A stretch of DNA of 64,000 nt from Polaribacter sp. Hel1_85 (lineage in GTDB: Bacteria; Bacteroidota; Bacteroidia; Flavobacteriales; Flavobacteriaceae): the NCBI RefSeq assembly GCF_000766795.1, contig NZ_JPDS01000001.1:625001-689000 (forward strand). Reading direction: 5' to 3'. A program made the position numbers and the translations under genes. The notes beneath the pieces are model-generated. The model ran no database searches. It saw only the letters and a list, made by a program, of their open reading frames with translations, and was not told the origin of the DNA. How positions within the stretch are numbered: the first letter of the stretch is position 1; every line of letters begins with the position of its first letter. This document shows positions 17,798 to 26,585 of this stretch, one piece after another.

Positions 17798-19030
17798 ATG
17801 CAACCAACAACTCTGTTCTACATAATCATCGCTATTTTAATTATCAGTTTTATTGTTGATAAAATTTTAGACACATTTAACGAAAAACATTTTGATGATG
17901 AAGTTCCAGAAAAATTAAAAGATGTTTATGATGAACAGGAATACAAAAAATCGCAAGCTTATAAAAAAACGAAAGCTAAGTTTTCGAATATAACTTCTTT
18001 ATTTTCAACTATTTTTACATTAATTTTCTTTTTTTTAGATGGTTTTAAATATGTAGATAATTTTGCAAGAACTTATACAGAAAACCCAATTTTAATTGCT
18101 TTAATCTTCTTTGGAGTTATTATGCTTGGTTCAGGGGTTTTAACCACTCCTCTATCTTATTATAGCACTTTTGTAATTGAAGAAAAATTTGGTTTTAACA
18201 AATCAACAAAAAAAACATTTTTGTTAGATAAAATAAAAGGTGTTTTTATGTCTGTAATTCTTGGTGGTGGAATTTTATCACTCATAATTTGGTTTTATCA
18301 ATTAACAGGTAAAGATTTCTGGATTTATGCTTGGGTATTAATAGCTATATTTTCATTATTTATGAATATGTTTTACGCAAAATTAATTGTTCCATTATTT
18401 AATAAACAAAGTCCTTTAGAAGAAGGAGAATTAAAGTCAGCAATAGAAAAATATGCTAAAAAGGTTGGTTTTACAATCAATAATATTTTTGTCATTGATG
18501 GTTCTAAACGATCAACAAAAGCAAATGCTTATTTCTCAGGTTTTGGTTCTCAGAAAAGGATCACTTTATATGATACATTAATTAATGATTTAGAAACGGA
18601 TGAAATTGTAGCTGTTTTGGCACATGAAGTTGGTCATTATAAAAGACGACATATCATTTTTAACCTAGTTTTGTCAATCTTACTAACTAGTTTAACGCTT
18701 TTTATTTTATCATTATTTGTTAATTCACCTCTTTTATCAGAAGCTTTAGGTGTTTCTATACCTAGTTTTCATATTGGTTTAATTGCATTTGGAGTTTTAT
18801 ATTCACCAATTTCTGAAGTTACAGGACTGTTTATGAATTATATGTCTAGAAGATTTGAATATCAGGCAGATAATTATGCAAAAGATACTTTTGAAGGAAA
18901 ATCTTTAATAACATCACTTAAAAAATTATCTAAAAATAGTTTGAGTAATTTAACGCCACATCCTGCTTTTGTTTTTGTGAATTATTCTCATCCAACTTTA
19001 TTACAAAGAATTAATAATTTAGAATCTTAA
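17798..19030 (+). CDS. M48 family metalloprotease (Ste24/CAAX prenyl protease-like)
   Basis: 410 residues. Several membrane helices (around 6-20, 65-80, 97-115, 150-167, 175-195, 286-310, 325-345) frame the zinc site H276-E-V-G-H280, with a downstream Glu in FEYQADNYA acting as third ligand. The N-terminal extension and the NAYFSGFGSQKRITLYDTL segment place it with Ste24-type proteases rather than HtpX. It sits in the inner membrane with a large intramembrane chamber. In bacteria without CAAX prenylation its role is presumably quality control of membrane proteins; that is inference. No gap to ppgK, so probably co-transcribed. Confidence 0.9.
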   Translation: MQPTTLFYIIIAILIISFIVDKILDTFNEKHFDDEVPEKLKDVYDEQEYKKSQAYKKTKAKFSNITSLFSTIFTLIFFFLDGFKYVDNFARTYTENPILIALIFFGVIMLGSGVLTTPLSYYSTFVIEEKFGFNKSTKKTFLLDKIKGVFMSVILGGGILSLIIWFYQLTGKDFWIYAWVLIAIFSLFMNMFYAKLIVPLFNKQSPLEEGELKSAIEKYAKKVGFTINNIFVIDGSKRSTKANAYFSGFGSQKRITLYDTLINDLETDEIVAVLAHEVGHYKRRHIIFNLVLSILLTSLTLFILSLFVNSPLLSEALGVSIPSFHIGLIAFGVLYSPISEVTGLFMNYMSRRFEYQADNYAKDTFEGKSLITSLKKLSKNSLSNLTPHPAFVFVNYSHPTLLQRINNLES

Positions 19031-19084
19031 TTTCTTGTTTCTTAAAATTCTTATTCCTAATTTCACTTTAAGTTTAAAACTAAT

Positions 19085-21318
19085 TTGAAAAGTCTTTTTT
19101 TGAAATATACTGCAACTATAGAAGAAGAAAATAAAGAAATTGCAAATCGTTACAAAGATTTGCTAAAAGGTACTTATGAAGTTTTGTCTAAAGAAGATAA
19201 AGAACTTATAAGAAAAGCCTTTGATATTGCTGTAGATGCACATTCTAAACAACGTAGAAAATCTGGTGAACCTTATATTTACCATCCTATTGCTGTCGCA
19301 AAAATTGTAGCTTATGAAATAGGTTTAGATGCTGTTTCTATTGCTTCTGCCCTATTGCATGATGTTGTTGAAGATACAGAATATACTACAGATGATATGG
19401 AACGCCTTTTTGGTAAAACCATTGCAAAAATTGTAAATGGACTTACCAAAATTTCTCGATTAAATAAAGAACAAGACGCTTCTATACAAGCAGAAAATTT
19501 TAGAAAAATGCTCTTAACATTAAATGATGATGTTAGAGTTATTTTGATAAAAATTGCAGACAGACTCCATAATATGCAAACTATGGATGCAATGCCACCT
19601 CATAAACAGGTAAAAATTGCTTCAGAAACTTTGTACATTTATGCTCCTTTGGCACATAGATTGGGCTTATATAACATAAAAACTGAGTTAGAAGATTTAG
19701 GATTAAAATATACAGAACCAGAAGCTTACAATAGTATTTTAAGTAAAATAAAAGAAAGTAAAGAAGATCAACAAGTTTATTTAAAACGATTTGAAGACAC
19801 TTTAAAATCTGGTTTAGATAAAGAGAATTTTGATTACGAAATAAAAGGTCGTTTTAAGTCCATTTATTCCATTCGTAAAAAAATGATTAATCAAAATGTA
19901 ACTTTTGATGAAGTTTATGATAAATATGCAATTAGAATTATCTATAATCCTAATTCTAATGATGATAAGTTTGATGCTTGGAAAATCTATACAATTGTAA
20001 CGGATTACTTTAAACCAAATCCTACTCGTTTAAGAGATTGGATTTCTCAACCAAAATCTACGGGTTATGAAGCTTTACACATAACAGTTGTTGGACCAGA
20101 TTCTCAATGGGTAGAAGTTCAAATTCGTTCTAGTAGAATGAATGAAATTGCAGAAAAAGGTTATGCTGCTCATTTTAAGTATAAACAAGGTGTAGGTAGA
20201 GATAATGGTTTAGAAAATTGGTTAAATAAATTAAAAGAAACATTAGAAACTCAGAATTTAAATGCGATAGATTTTGTTGAAAATTTTAAACTAAATTTAT
20301 ATTCAAAAGAAATTTATGTTTTTACACCAAAAGGAGATTTAAAATCTCTTCCAAAAAATGCGACTGCATTAGATTTTGCATTTTCAATACACACAGATGT
20401 TGGTTTAAAATGTAGAGGCGCAAAAGTAAATGGTAAATTAATGCCTTTAAGTCATAAGCTAAAAAGTGGAGACCAAATAGAAGTTATAACAAGTTCTGCC
20501 AATAAACCAAACGCTAGATGGTTAGACTTTGTTATTACTGCAAGAGCTAAAGCAAGAATTAAAGCCGCATTAAATGAAGAAGAAAAACTAATTGCAGAAG
20601 AAGGAAAAGCTGTTTTAATGCGTAAACTACGTCATTTAAAAATTGCTTTTAATGATAAAACTATTAATGAATTAGTTAATTATTTTAAATTAAGAACAAG
20701 TTTCGATTTATTCTTTAGAATTGGTAATGGTGCTATAGATAATACACAATTAAAAGCCTATGTTTCTCAACGAAACAGTAAAATTTTAAATTTCTTTAAA
20801 ACAAAATTAAGAAGAAATACCGCAGAAAAAGAATATACAGAAACACAAGAAGTTACAGAAAAATTTGATGCTTTAGTTTTTGGTAAAGAAGAGCAAAAAT
20901 TAGATTATAAACTTTCTAAATGTTGTAACCCGATTCCTGGAGATAAAGTTTTTGGCTTTTTAACAATAAATGATGGAATAAAAGTTCACAAAATGAATTG
21001 TCCAAATGCAATTTCTTTACAATCTAACTATGCCTATAGAATTATGCAGGCAAAATGGATTGATTCTACAAAACAAGATTTTAAAGTAATTTTAAATATT
21101 TCTGGGGTTGATAATCAAGGTATGGCAAATGATGTAACTCGCATTATATCTAGCAATATGGGGTTTTTATTCACAGTATAAATATTAAAGGAGATGAAGG
21201 TGTTTTTGATGGTAAACTTTCTCTTAGTGTTAAAAATATTTCGCAATTAAATAAGTTAATGAAAAACCTACTCAAAATAGATGGAATCAAAAAAGTAGAG
21301 CGTGTTAATACTTTGTAA
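19085..21318 (+). CDS. Bifunctional (p)ppGpp synthetase/hydrolase RelA/SpoT, interrupted by a -1 frameshift before the ACT domain
   Basis: Controls the stringent response by making and degrading (p)ppGpp. The HD hydrolase (ALLHDVVEDT, H92-D93) and synthetase (GRFKSIYSIRKKM; STGYEALH) domains are both intact, followed by TGS (YVFTPKGDLKSLPKNATALDFAFSIHTDVG) and a helical/zinc-finger region (KCCNPIPGDKVFGF). The frame hits TAA at 21179-21181 just after NMG, within the ACT domain. Reading -1 from the GGGGTTTTT run (21160-21168) gives VFIHSINIKGDEGVFDG... to TAA 21316-21318, a normal ACT ending. One base appears to be missing. The start is TTG (19085), with another TTG 15 bp later. I list the full span. 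Confidence 0.9.
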
Positions 21319-21393
21319 ATATCATTTCATTAAAAGTCTTATTTAATTCAGAAATAACTGTATTTTTGTTTTTTTGTAAAAAATCATTCATAA

Positions 21394-21843
21394 ATGAGTA
21401 ATTCTCTTGAAAATCAAGAAATAGTAAAAAAAGTTTTCACTACATATTTAGGGGAAAATAAGCATAGAAAAACTCCAGAACGCTATGCTATTCTTCAAGA
21501 AATATATGCAGCTGATGAACATTTTGATATAGAATCTCTATATATCAAAATGAAAAACAAGAATTATAGAGTTAGTAGAGCTACACTTTATAATACCATA
21601 GATTTACTTTTAGATTGCGGTTTAGTTAGAAAACATCAGTTTGATGGGCAATCTATGGCGCGTTATGAAAAAAGTTATTTCGATAAAAATCATGACCACG
21701 TTATTTTTACAGATTCTGGAGACGTAAAAGAGTTTTGTGATCCTCGTATTCAAATCATAAAAAAAACCATAGAAGAAGTGTTTGATATTAACATACACAA
21801 TCACTCACTATATTTTTACGGAACAAAAAAGAACAAATCTTAA
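21394..21843 (+). CDS. Fur-family transcriptional regulator
   Basis: 149 residues. The winged helix ([55 protein letters not shown]) is clearly Fur-type. In the dimerisation domain the usual HHDHLIC-x2-CG segment reads [18 protein letters not shown]: the H-x-H is kept but the structural-zinc C-x2-C is gone, leaving a single Cys. This resembles other Bacteroidota Fur-like proteins that lack the Cys4 zinc site. Which metal or peroxide it senses cannot be stated. It lies between spoT and purA; a TATTTTTG (-7-like) box is found 26 bp upstream of the ATG. Confidence 0.88.
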   Translation: MSNSLENQEIVKKVFTTYLGENKHRKTPERYAILQEIYAADEHFDIESLYIKMKNKNYRVSRATLYNTIDLLLDCGLVRKHQFDGQSMARYEKSYFDKNHDHVIFTDSGDVKEFCDPRIQIIKKTIEEVFDINIHNHSLYFYGTKKNKS

Positions 21844-21883
21844 TTAACAATACAACAACACAAACAACAAATTAACACAACTA

Positions 21884-23155
21884 ATGGCTGTAGATTTATT
21901 ACTAGGATTACAATGGGGAGATGAAGGTAAAGGAAAAATAGTAGACGTACTTACCAAAAATTACGACATCATTGCACGTTTTCAAGGTGGCCCAAATGCA
22001 GGACATACATTAATTTTTGATGGACGTAAACACGTTTTACATACAATTCCATCTGGAATTTTCCATAAAACAGCTTTAAATGTAGTTGGAAATGGAGTTG
22101 TAATAGACCCTGTTATTTTTCAAAAAGAATTAGAAAATCTTGATAAACACGATATAGATTATACTTCTAAATTATTAATTTCTAGAAAAGCACATTTAAT
22201 TTTACCAACACATAGATTGTTAGATGCTGCTTCAGAAACCTCTAAAGGTAAAGCTAAAATTGGTTCTACATTAAAAGGAATTGGCCCAACTTATATGGAC
22301 AAAACTGGTAGAAACGGAATGAGAGTTGGAGATTTAGAATTAGAAAACTGGAAAGAAAAATATGATGCTTTAACAGCAAAACATATTAAAATGTTAGAAT
22401 TTTTTGATGTTCAAGTAGAATATGATTTAAAAGAATTAGAAGCAGAATTCTGTAAAGGAATTGACAAACTAAAAACATTAGCTTTTATTGATAGTGAAGA
22501 GTTTTTAAACCAAGCAATAAAAGATAAGAAAACAATTTTAGCAGAAGGAGCTCAAGGTTCTTTATTAGATATCGACTTTGGTACTTATCCTTTTGTAACA
22601 TCTTCTAATACAACAGCTGCAGGTGCTTGTACAGGTTTAGGAGTTGCTCCAAATAGAATTGGAGAAGTTTTTGGAATTTTTAAAGCATACACAACTCGTG
22701 TTGGTTCTGGTCCTTTTCCTACTGAATTATTTGATAAAGATGGTGAAGATATGGCAAGAATTGGTCATGAATTTGGTGCAACAACAGGAAGACCAAGAAG
22801 ATGTGGATGGTTAGATTTAGTTGCATTAAAATATGCTGTAGATGTAAATGGAGTTACACAACTAATGATGATGAAAGGTGATGTTTTATCTGGATTTGAT
22901 ACATTAAAAGTTTGTACTACTTACAATTACAAAGGAGAAGAAATTAGCCATTTACCATATAATATTGAGCCAGAAAATGTTTCTGTAAATTATACAGAAT
23001 TTAAAGGATGGCAAGATGATTTAACAAAAATGACTACTGCAGATCAATTACCTCAAAACTTACTAGACTATGTAGCTTTTATTGAAAAAGAAACTGGAGT
23101 TCCTGTATCTATTGTATCTGTTGGTCCAGATAGAAAACAAACAATTACGAGATAA
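21884..23155 (+). CDS. purA: Adenylosuccinate synthetase PurA
   Basis: 423 residues, the normal length. It catalyses the GTP-dependent joining of aspartate to IMP in AMP synthesis. Motifs: GLQWGDEGKGKIVDVL (P-loop-like GTP/IMP site), GGPNAGHT, AEGAQGSLLDIDFGTYPFVTSSNT, FKAYTTRVGSGPFPTEL and TTGRPRRCGWLDL. A 40-bp gap after the Fur-like gene suggests possible co-transcription, and a strong terminator follows. Confidence 0.98.
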   Translation: MAVDLLLGLQWGDEGKGKIVDVLTKNYDIIARFQGGPNAGHTLIFDGRKHVLHTIPSGIFHKTALNVVGNGVVIDPVIFQKELENLDKHDIDYTSKLLISRKAHLILPTHRLLDAASETSKGKAKIGSTLKGIGPTYMDKTGRNGMRVGDLELENWKEKYDALTAKHIKMLEFFDVQVEYDLKELEAEFCKGIDKLKTLAFIDSEEFLNQAIKDKKTILAEGAQGSLLDIDFGTYPFVTSSNTTAAGACTGLGVAPNRIGEVFGIFKAYTTRVGSGPFPTELFDKDGEDMARIGHEFGATTGRPRRCGWLDLVALKYAVDVNGVTQLMMMKGDVLSGFDTLKVCTTYNYKGEEISHLPYNIEPENVSVNYTEFKGWQDDLTKMTTADQLPQNLLDYVAFIEKETGVPVSIVSVGPDRKQTITR

Positions 23156-23179
23156 TTCTTAGTAATTTTAATACATAAA

Positions 23180-23214
23180 AAAGCATCTTTCATTAATTTG
23201 AAAGATGCTTTTTT
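23180..23214. terminator. Bidirectional terminator between purA and the 599-aa gene
   Basis: Thirteen-bp inverted repeat AAAGCATCTTTCA / TGAAAGATGCTTT (23180-23192 and 23199-23211) flanked by an A-run and a T-run, between convergent genes. Confidence 0.85.
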
Positions 23215-23230
23215 TATATTAAATAATTAT

Positions 23231-25030
23231 TTATTTCAGACTTTCTATTTCTACACCAATTAACATTAGTTTGCTTTGTTCCATTTGAAGCGCATATAAA
23301 AGTGCTTCTTTATGTTCTACAAAAGCTTGTTTTTGTGCAGTAAATATTTCATTATAATAATTAATTCCTGCTTCTAAATTCTTTTTAAATTTAGTTAAAG
23401 ATCTTAATTGTTTTTTATCAAAATTAGACTTTACCTCTTCTACTTTATCTTGTAAATGAGTTATATAAAGAGATAATTCTTTAATAAATATATTAGGTCT
23501 ATCTAACCTCGTTAACATATTACTTCTACCATAAATGTGATCTGTAATACCACGTAAACTCATTATTTTATCATAATAAGCCATATTTGGGCCTGGACAA
23601 ACAGAAACTCCATCTCCAGTTTTCTTTGTACTTACTTTATTTAAAATTAAGGTTGATGTACCCAAGCCAACACAAATACAAGATTTTTCTGTAACTTTAT
23701 TTACTTGCTTTTCTTTTTCGTCAGAAGAGAGCTCTAAAGCATCAATTTCTTTCAATTTTAAATACTGATATTCTCTAGAAGCTGTACATAAACCTGTTTC
23801 TTTAAAATCATAATTTAAAGCGATAAATTTATTAGGACAAGATGTACCTGGCCTTCCTTTATCTATAAGCATTTGTCTTTGATCATCTTTTGTATTTCCT
23901 TTTAATGTATTAAAAGGAACACCTAAAGGAGAACTATTGCTTAAATACAAATCTTTTTCTTTAGCCTGTACTAATTGCTCCATTGTTTTTTTATCAACAC
24001 TTGTTGCTTCTGGAACTAATAAAAATGGACTTCCCCAACCTACAGAATCTAACTCATATTCTTCCATTAAAAACGAATGTTCTTCATCTGTCCCTACTCC
24101 ACCTTGAGTTGTAATTTTCAACTCTAAATCATTTATTGGTAAAATCCTTTCAGCTTCTTTTAAAGCATCTATCAACAATGATTGGGTTTGGCTTTTTAGA
24201 ACTTCTTTGTTTTCTTTAAACTCTTTTAAAACAGGGCCCATCAAAAAACCTTCAGTAGCAAAAGCATGTCCTCCACAATTTAATCCAGACTCTATTCTAT
24301 ATTCGGAAACCCATAAACCCTTTTTTGCCAAAAATTTACCTTGGATAAAAGCTGATCTGTAATCACTTACTTTTAAAATAATTTTCTTTTTAATGTTTCC
24401 TTTTTCATCAGGAAAAAAATCATTAAAATTACTCATATAAGAATATAATCTTGGATTCATACCTGCAGAAAGCACTAAAGAAGAAGATAATTTACTTTCA
24501 GAAAAACCTCTTAAAGCTGCATGAGCATCATTATATTCTATAGGTAGTAATTCTTTATTAAGGTAATTTCCTTTATCAATCTTGGTCATAATATTTACAT
24601 CAATACTACCCATTGATAAATTTTTATGTGCCCAATCTTTAATTTTAGAAAAATCTACGCCTTCTTCTGTAAGTTTAGTAAACTCTTTTTTAAGAGAAGA
24701 ATATTCTGGTAACATATGAATATAATCTTTTAAAGCCTTGCTTTTTTCTGATGTTATATTCTTTAGCTGATTAAATTTTTCTTCAGTTTGATCGTGTAAT
24801 AAATTTAAATAAGAAGTTATTCTTTTTGCTCTAAAATCATCAACTTTATCTGAAATCTCTTTGTAAGGAATTTCAAATTTTTCACTGTAAACTTTTCGCA
24901 TTTTTTCTACTAAAATGTCATCTACTAAAGAAATAACAGAATCTATACCATATTGCGCAACTTTTAAAGGTGAATCTATTGTGAATCCGATTCCCATAAC
25001 AGGAATATGAAATGAATGTGCGTTTTTCAT
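23231..25030 (-). CDS. Conserved Cys-rich protein of unknown function (599 aa) in the nitrosative-stress locus
   Basis: I do not recognise a characterised family. The N-terminus (HIPVMGIGFTIDSPLKVAQYGIDSVISLVDD) and the Gly-rich block TTQGGVGTDEEHSFLMEEYELDSVGWGSPFLLVPEATSVD (about 307-346) look like TIM-barrel FMN enzymes, with a faint echo of nitronate monooxygenase or glutamate-synthase barrels. Six cysteines lie at C252 (GLNCGGHAF), C398 (GTSCPNKF), C415 (GLCTAS), C451/C453 (SCICVGLG) and C478 (VCPGPNM); a metal or Fe-S centre is possible. No signal peptide or membrane helix. A palindrome (ATGATTATTATCAC, 25099-25112) lies 69 bp upstream and resembles the one before the Rrf2 gene, implying co-regulation with RIC. 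A redox enzyme for reactive nitrogen species is a guess. Confidence 0.75.
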   Translation of the reverse strand: MKNAHSFHIPVMGIGFTIDSPLKVAQYGIDSVISLVDDILVEKMRKVYSEKFEIPYKEISDKVDDFRAKRITSYLNLLHDQTEEKFNQLKNITSEKSKALKDYIHMLPEYSSLKKEFTKLTEEGVDFSKIKDWAHKNLSMGSIDVNIMTKIDKGNYLNKELLPIEYNDAHAALRGFSESKLSSSLVLSAGMNPRLYSYMSNFNDFFPDEKGNIKKKIILKVSDYRSAFIQGKFLAKKGLWVSEYRIESGLNCGGHAFATEGFLMGPVLKEFKENKEVLKSQTQSLLIDALKEAERILPINDLELKITTQGGVGTDEEHSFLMEEYELDSVGWGSPFLLVPEATSVDKKTMEQLVQAKEKDLYLSNSSPLGVPFNTLKGNTKDDQRQMLIDKGRPGTSCPNKFIALNYDFKETGLCTASREYQYLKLKEIDALELSSDEKEKQVNKVTEKSCICVGLGTSTLILNKVSTKKTGDGVSVCPGPNMAYYDKIMSLRGITDHIYGRSNMLTRLDRPNIFIKELSLYITHLQDKVEEVKSNFDKKQLRSLTKFKKNLEAGINYYNEIFTAQKQAFVEHKEALLYALQMEQSKLMLIGVEIESLK

Positions 25031-25098
25031 TTTTTAATTTAAATATTTAACTAATTTTAAATAAGCTTGCAATGTATTTCTTTTTAAAGCTGAAAAAC

Positions 25099-25112
25099 AT
25101 GATTATTATCAC
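25099..25112. promoter_or_regulatory. Candidate operator upstream of the 599-aa gene
   Basis: ATGATTATTATCAC, matching 12 of 14 positions of the perfect palindrome at 26085-26098. It is 69 bp before the ATG of the minus-strand gene, where a promoter operator would be expected. Confidence 0.45.
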
Positions 25113-25175
25113 TTAAGATAAGAGCTTAAAAAGTGAAAAATATTTTATATGATAAGGTGAAAATCTTATATAAAA

Positions 25176-25207
25176 AAATGAGTGCTAAATTCTTTAAACA
25201 CTCATTT
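25176..25207 (-). terminator. Terminator of the first RIC gene
   Basis: AAATGAGTG / CACTCATTT arms (25176-25184 and 25199-25207), followed on the minus strand by a seven-T run; 21 bp after the RIC stop codon. Confidence 0.8.
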
Positions 25208-25227
25208 CTTATATTATAATGGAAATA

Positions 25228-25947
25228 TTATTTATTTTTTTGCTCTAAAAGTATTGCTTTAGGAAATAAAATATTGTTTTCTAAATGTATATGTTGATGC
25301 AAATCTTGCTCAAACTCTTCTAACTTAGCGTACAATGCTTTAAAAGTATTACAAGCTCCTTCTGGTGGAGTAAAATTGTTTGATAACTTTTTAATTTCTT
25401 TCATAATATCTCCAGCATTTTCATGTTCATCTTCCATCATTGCAATTGGGTTATTTACTGTTCCAAAATGAGGCTGATTTGCTTTTATTCCTTCTTTATC
25501 TGCTTTTACCAATTGTTTAATAAAAGGAAATAAAATTAACTCTTCTTTTTTCATGTGAGCTGCTAATTCTTGTGCTACTCCAATAAAAAGTTTATTAATT
25601 TCAACCACTTCTTTATAATGATGTCCATGAACTTTAGCAACTTTTGCTGCGTATTGTAACACTAACGATGTATTTTCTTCTACATAACTATGATGTATAT
25701 TTTCTATATGATCTACCAAGAAATCTAATTTCCAGTTATCATAATTATAAGCATTTGAAGTTGGATTATTAATAGTTGATAGTTCTTTTTCCATTTCTTC
25801 AAATGAAACGTTATACTTTTCACAAGCTTTTTTGATCGTTATTCCTCCTCCGCAGCAAAAATCAATTCCGTGTTTTTTAAAAACATCTGCGGTTTTTATG
25901 TTATTTGTTACAACTTCTGCTACTGTGTTATTCTCTGTAATATTCAT
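25228..25947 (-). CDS. Iron-sulfur cluster repair di-iron protein RIC (ScdA/YtfE family)
   Basis: 239 residues. The N-terminal DUF542 domain has the canonical double cysteine (HGIDFCCGGG, C31-C32). The C-terminal hemerythrin-like domain supplies di-iron ligands: HIENIHHSYVEENT, HGHHYKEV, LAAHMKKEELILFPFI, MMEDEHENAG and LHQHIHLENNILFPKA. RIC proteins repair Fe-S clusters damaged by nitric oxide or oxidative stress and have been reported to reduce NO. It is divergent from the NsrR-like gene with a shared 197-bp intergenic region carrying a palindromic operator, which fits NO-responsive control. Confidence 0.95.
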   Translation of the reverse strand: MNITENNTVAEVVTNNIKTADVFKKHGIDFCCGGGITIKKACEKYNVSFEEMEKELSTINNPTSNAYNYDNWKLDFLVDHIENIHHSYVEENTSLVLQYAAKVAKVHGHHYKEVVEINKLFIGVAQELAAHMKKEELILFPFIKQLVKADKEGIKANQPHFGTVNNPIAMMEDEHENAGDIMKEIKKLSNNFTPPEGACNTFKALYAKLEEFEQDLHQHIHLENNILFPKAILLEQKNK

Positions 25948-26084
25948 TATTTTATTTTTCTTTAAAATTCTATTTAAATAAACCTAAAATATATATTATA
26001 TTTTAAGGTCTATTTTTGGAGGAAAATAAAAGATAAAAAAGTCTTTTATTGACGCAAATTTATATTACTTTAAAAGTATTAATC

Positions 26085-26098
26085 ATGATAATTATCAT
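26085..26098. promoter_or_regulatory. Perfect palindrome, candidate Rrf2/NsrR operator
   Basis: ATGATAATTATCAT is a perfect 14-bp palindrome in the divergent promoter region of the RIC gene and the NsrR-like gene, 47 bp before the latter's ATG. Near-copies or half-sites occur before the 599-aa gene and before the decarboxylase/second RIC pair. Autoregulation by the Rrf2 protein is the simplest reading. Confidence 0.5.
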
Positions 26099-26144
26099 AT
26101 AAAAAGATACATTTGTCTTATTATTTTGTATAAAAAAAGAGAGT

Positions 26145-26582
26145 ATGTTATCAAAGGCAAGTAAATATGCAATTACAGCAGTATTGCATTTAGCAAATAA
26201 AACTTCAAAAGAAAAGAAATTAGGTTCAAAAAAATTAGCAAATCAATTAAACATACCTGCTCCTTTTTTGGCAAAAACATTACAAGAGTTAACAAGAAAG
26301 GGAATAATATCTTCTATAAAAGGCCCACATGGAGGGTTTTATCTTTCTAAAGAAAATGAAAAAAAGACATTATTTAATATAATAGATTGTTTAGATGATA
26401 TTGAAAAATTTAATCAATGTTATTTAGGTCAGCCTGATTGTAGTGACGAAAAACCATGTGTTGTACATCATTTGTATATGCCTTTTAAGAAAGAGTTGAT
26501 AAAAAAATTAAAGGATAAAACAATTTTAGAAATGGCTAAAGTATATACTAATAAGGATATTTCATCAGAATTTTATAATTAA
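26145..26582 (+). CDS. Rrf2-family regulator, NsrR-like
   Basis: 145 residues. The N-terminal winged helix (SKASKYAITAVLHLANKT...SKKLANQLNIPAPFLAKTLQELTRKGIISSIKGPHGGFYL) is typical Rrf2. Three cysteines at C92, C99 and C105 (C-x6-C-x5-C) are placed like the [4Fe-4S] ligands of NsrR (C-x5-C-x5-C in the Streptomyces protein), so NO sensing through an Fe-S cluster is likely. An extra Cys (C82) precedes them. It is divergent from RIC and followed 3 bp later by the membrane protein gene, with which it should form an operon. Confidence 0.9.
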   Translation: MLSKASKYAITAVLHLANKTSKEKKLGSKKLANQLNIPAPFLAKTLQELTRKGIISSIKGPHGGFYLSKENEKKTLFNIIDCLDDIEKFNQCYLGQPDCSDEKPCVVHHLYMPFKKELIKKLKDKTILEMAKVYTNKDISSEFYN

Positions 26583-26585
26583 TAA

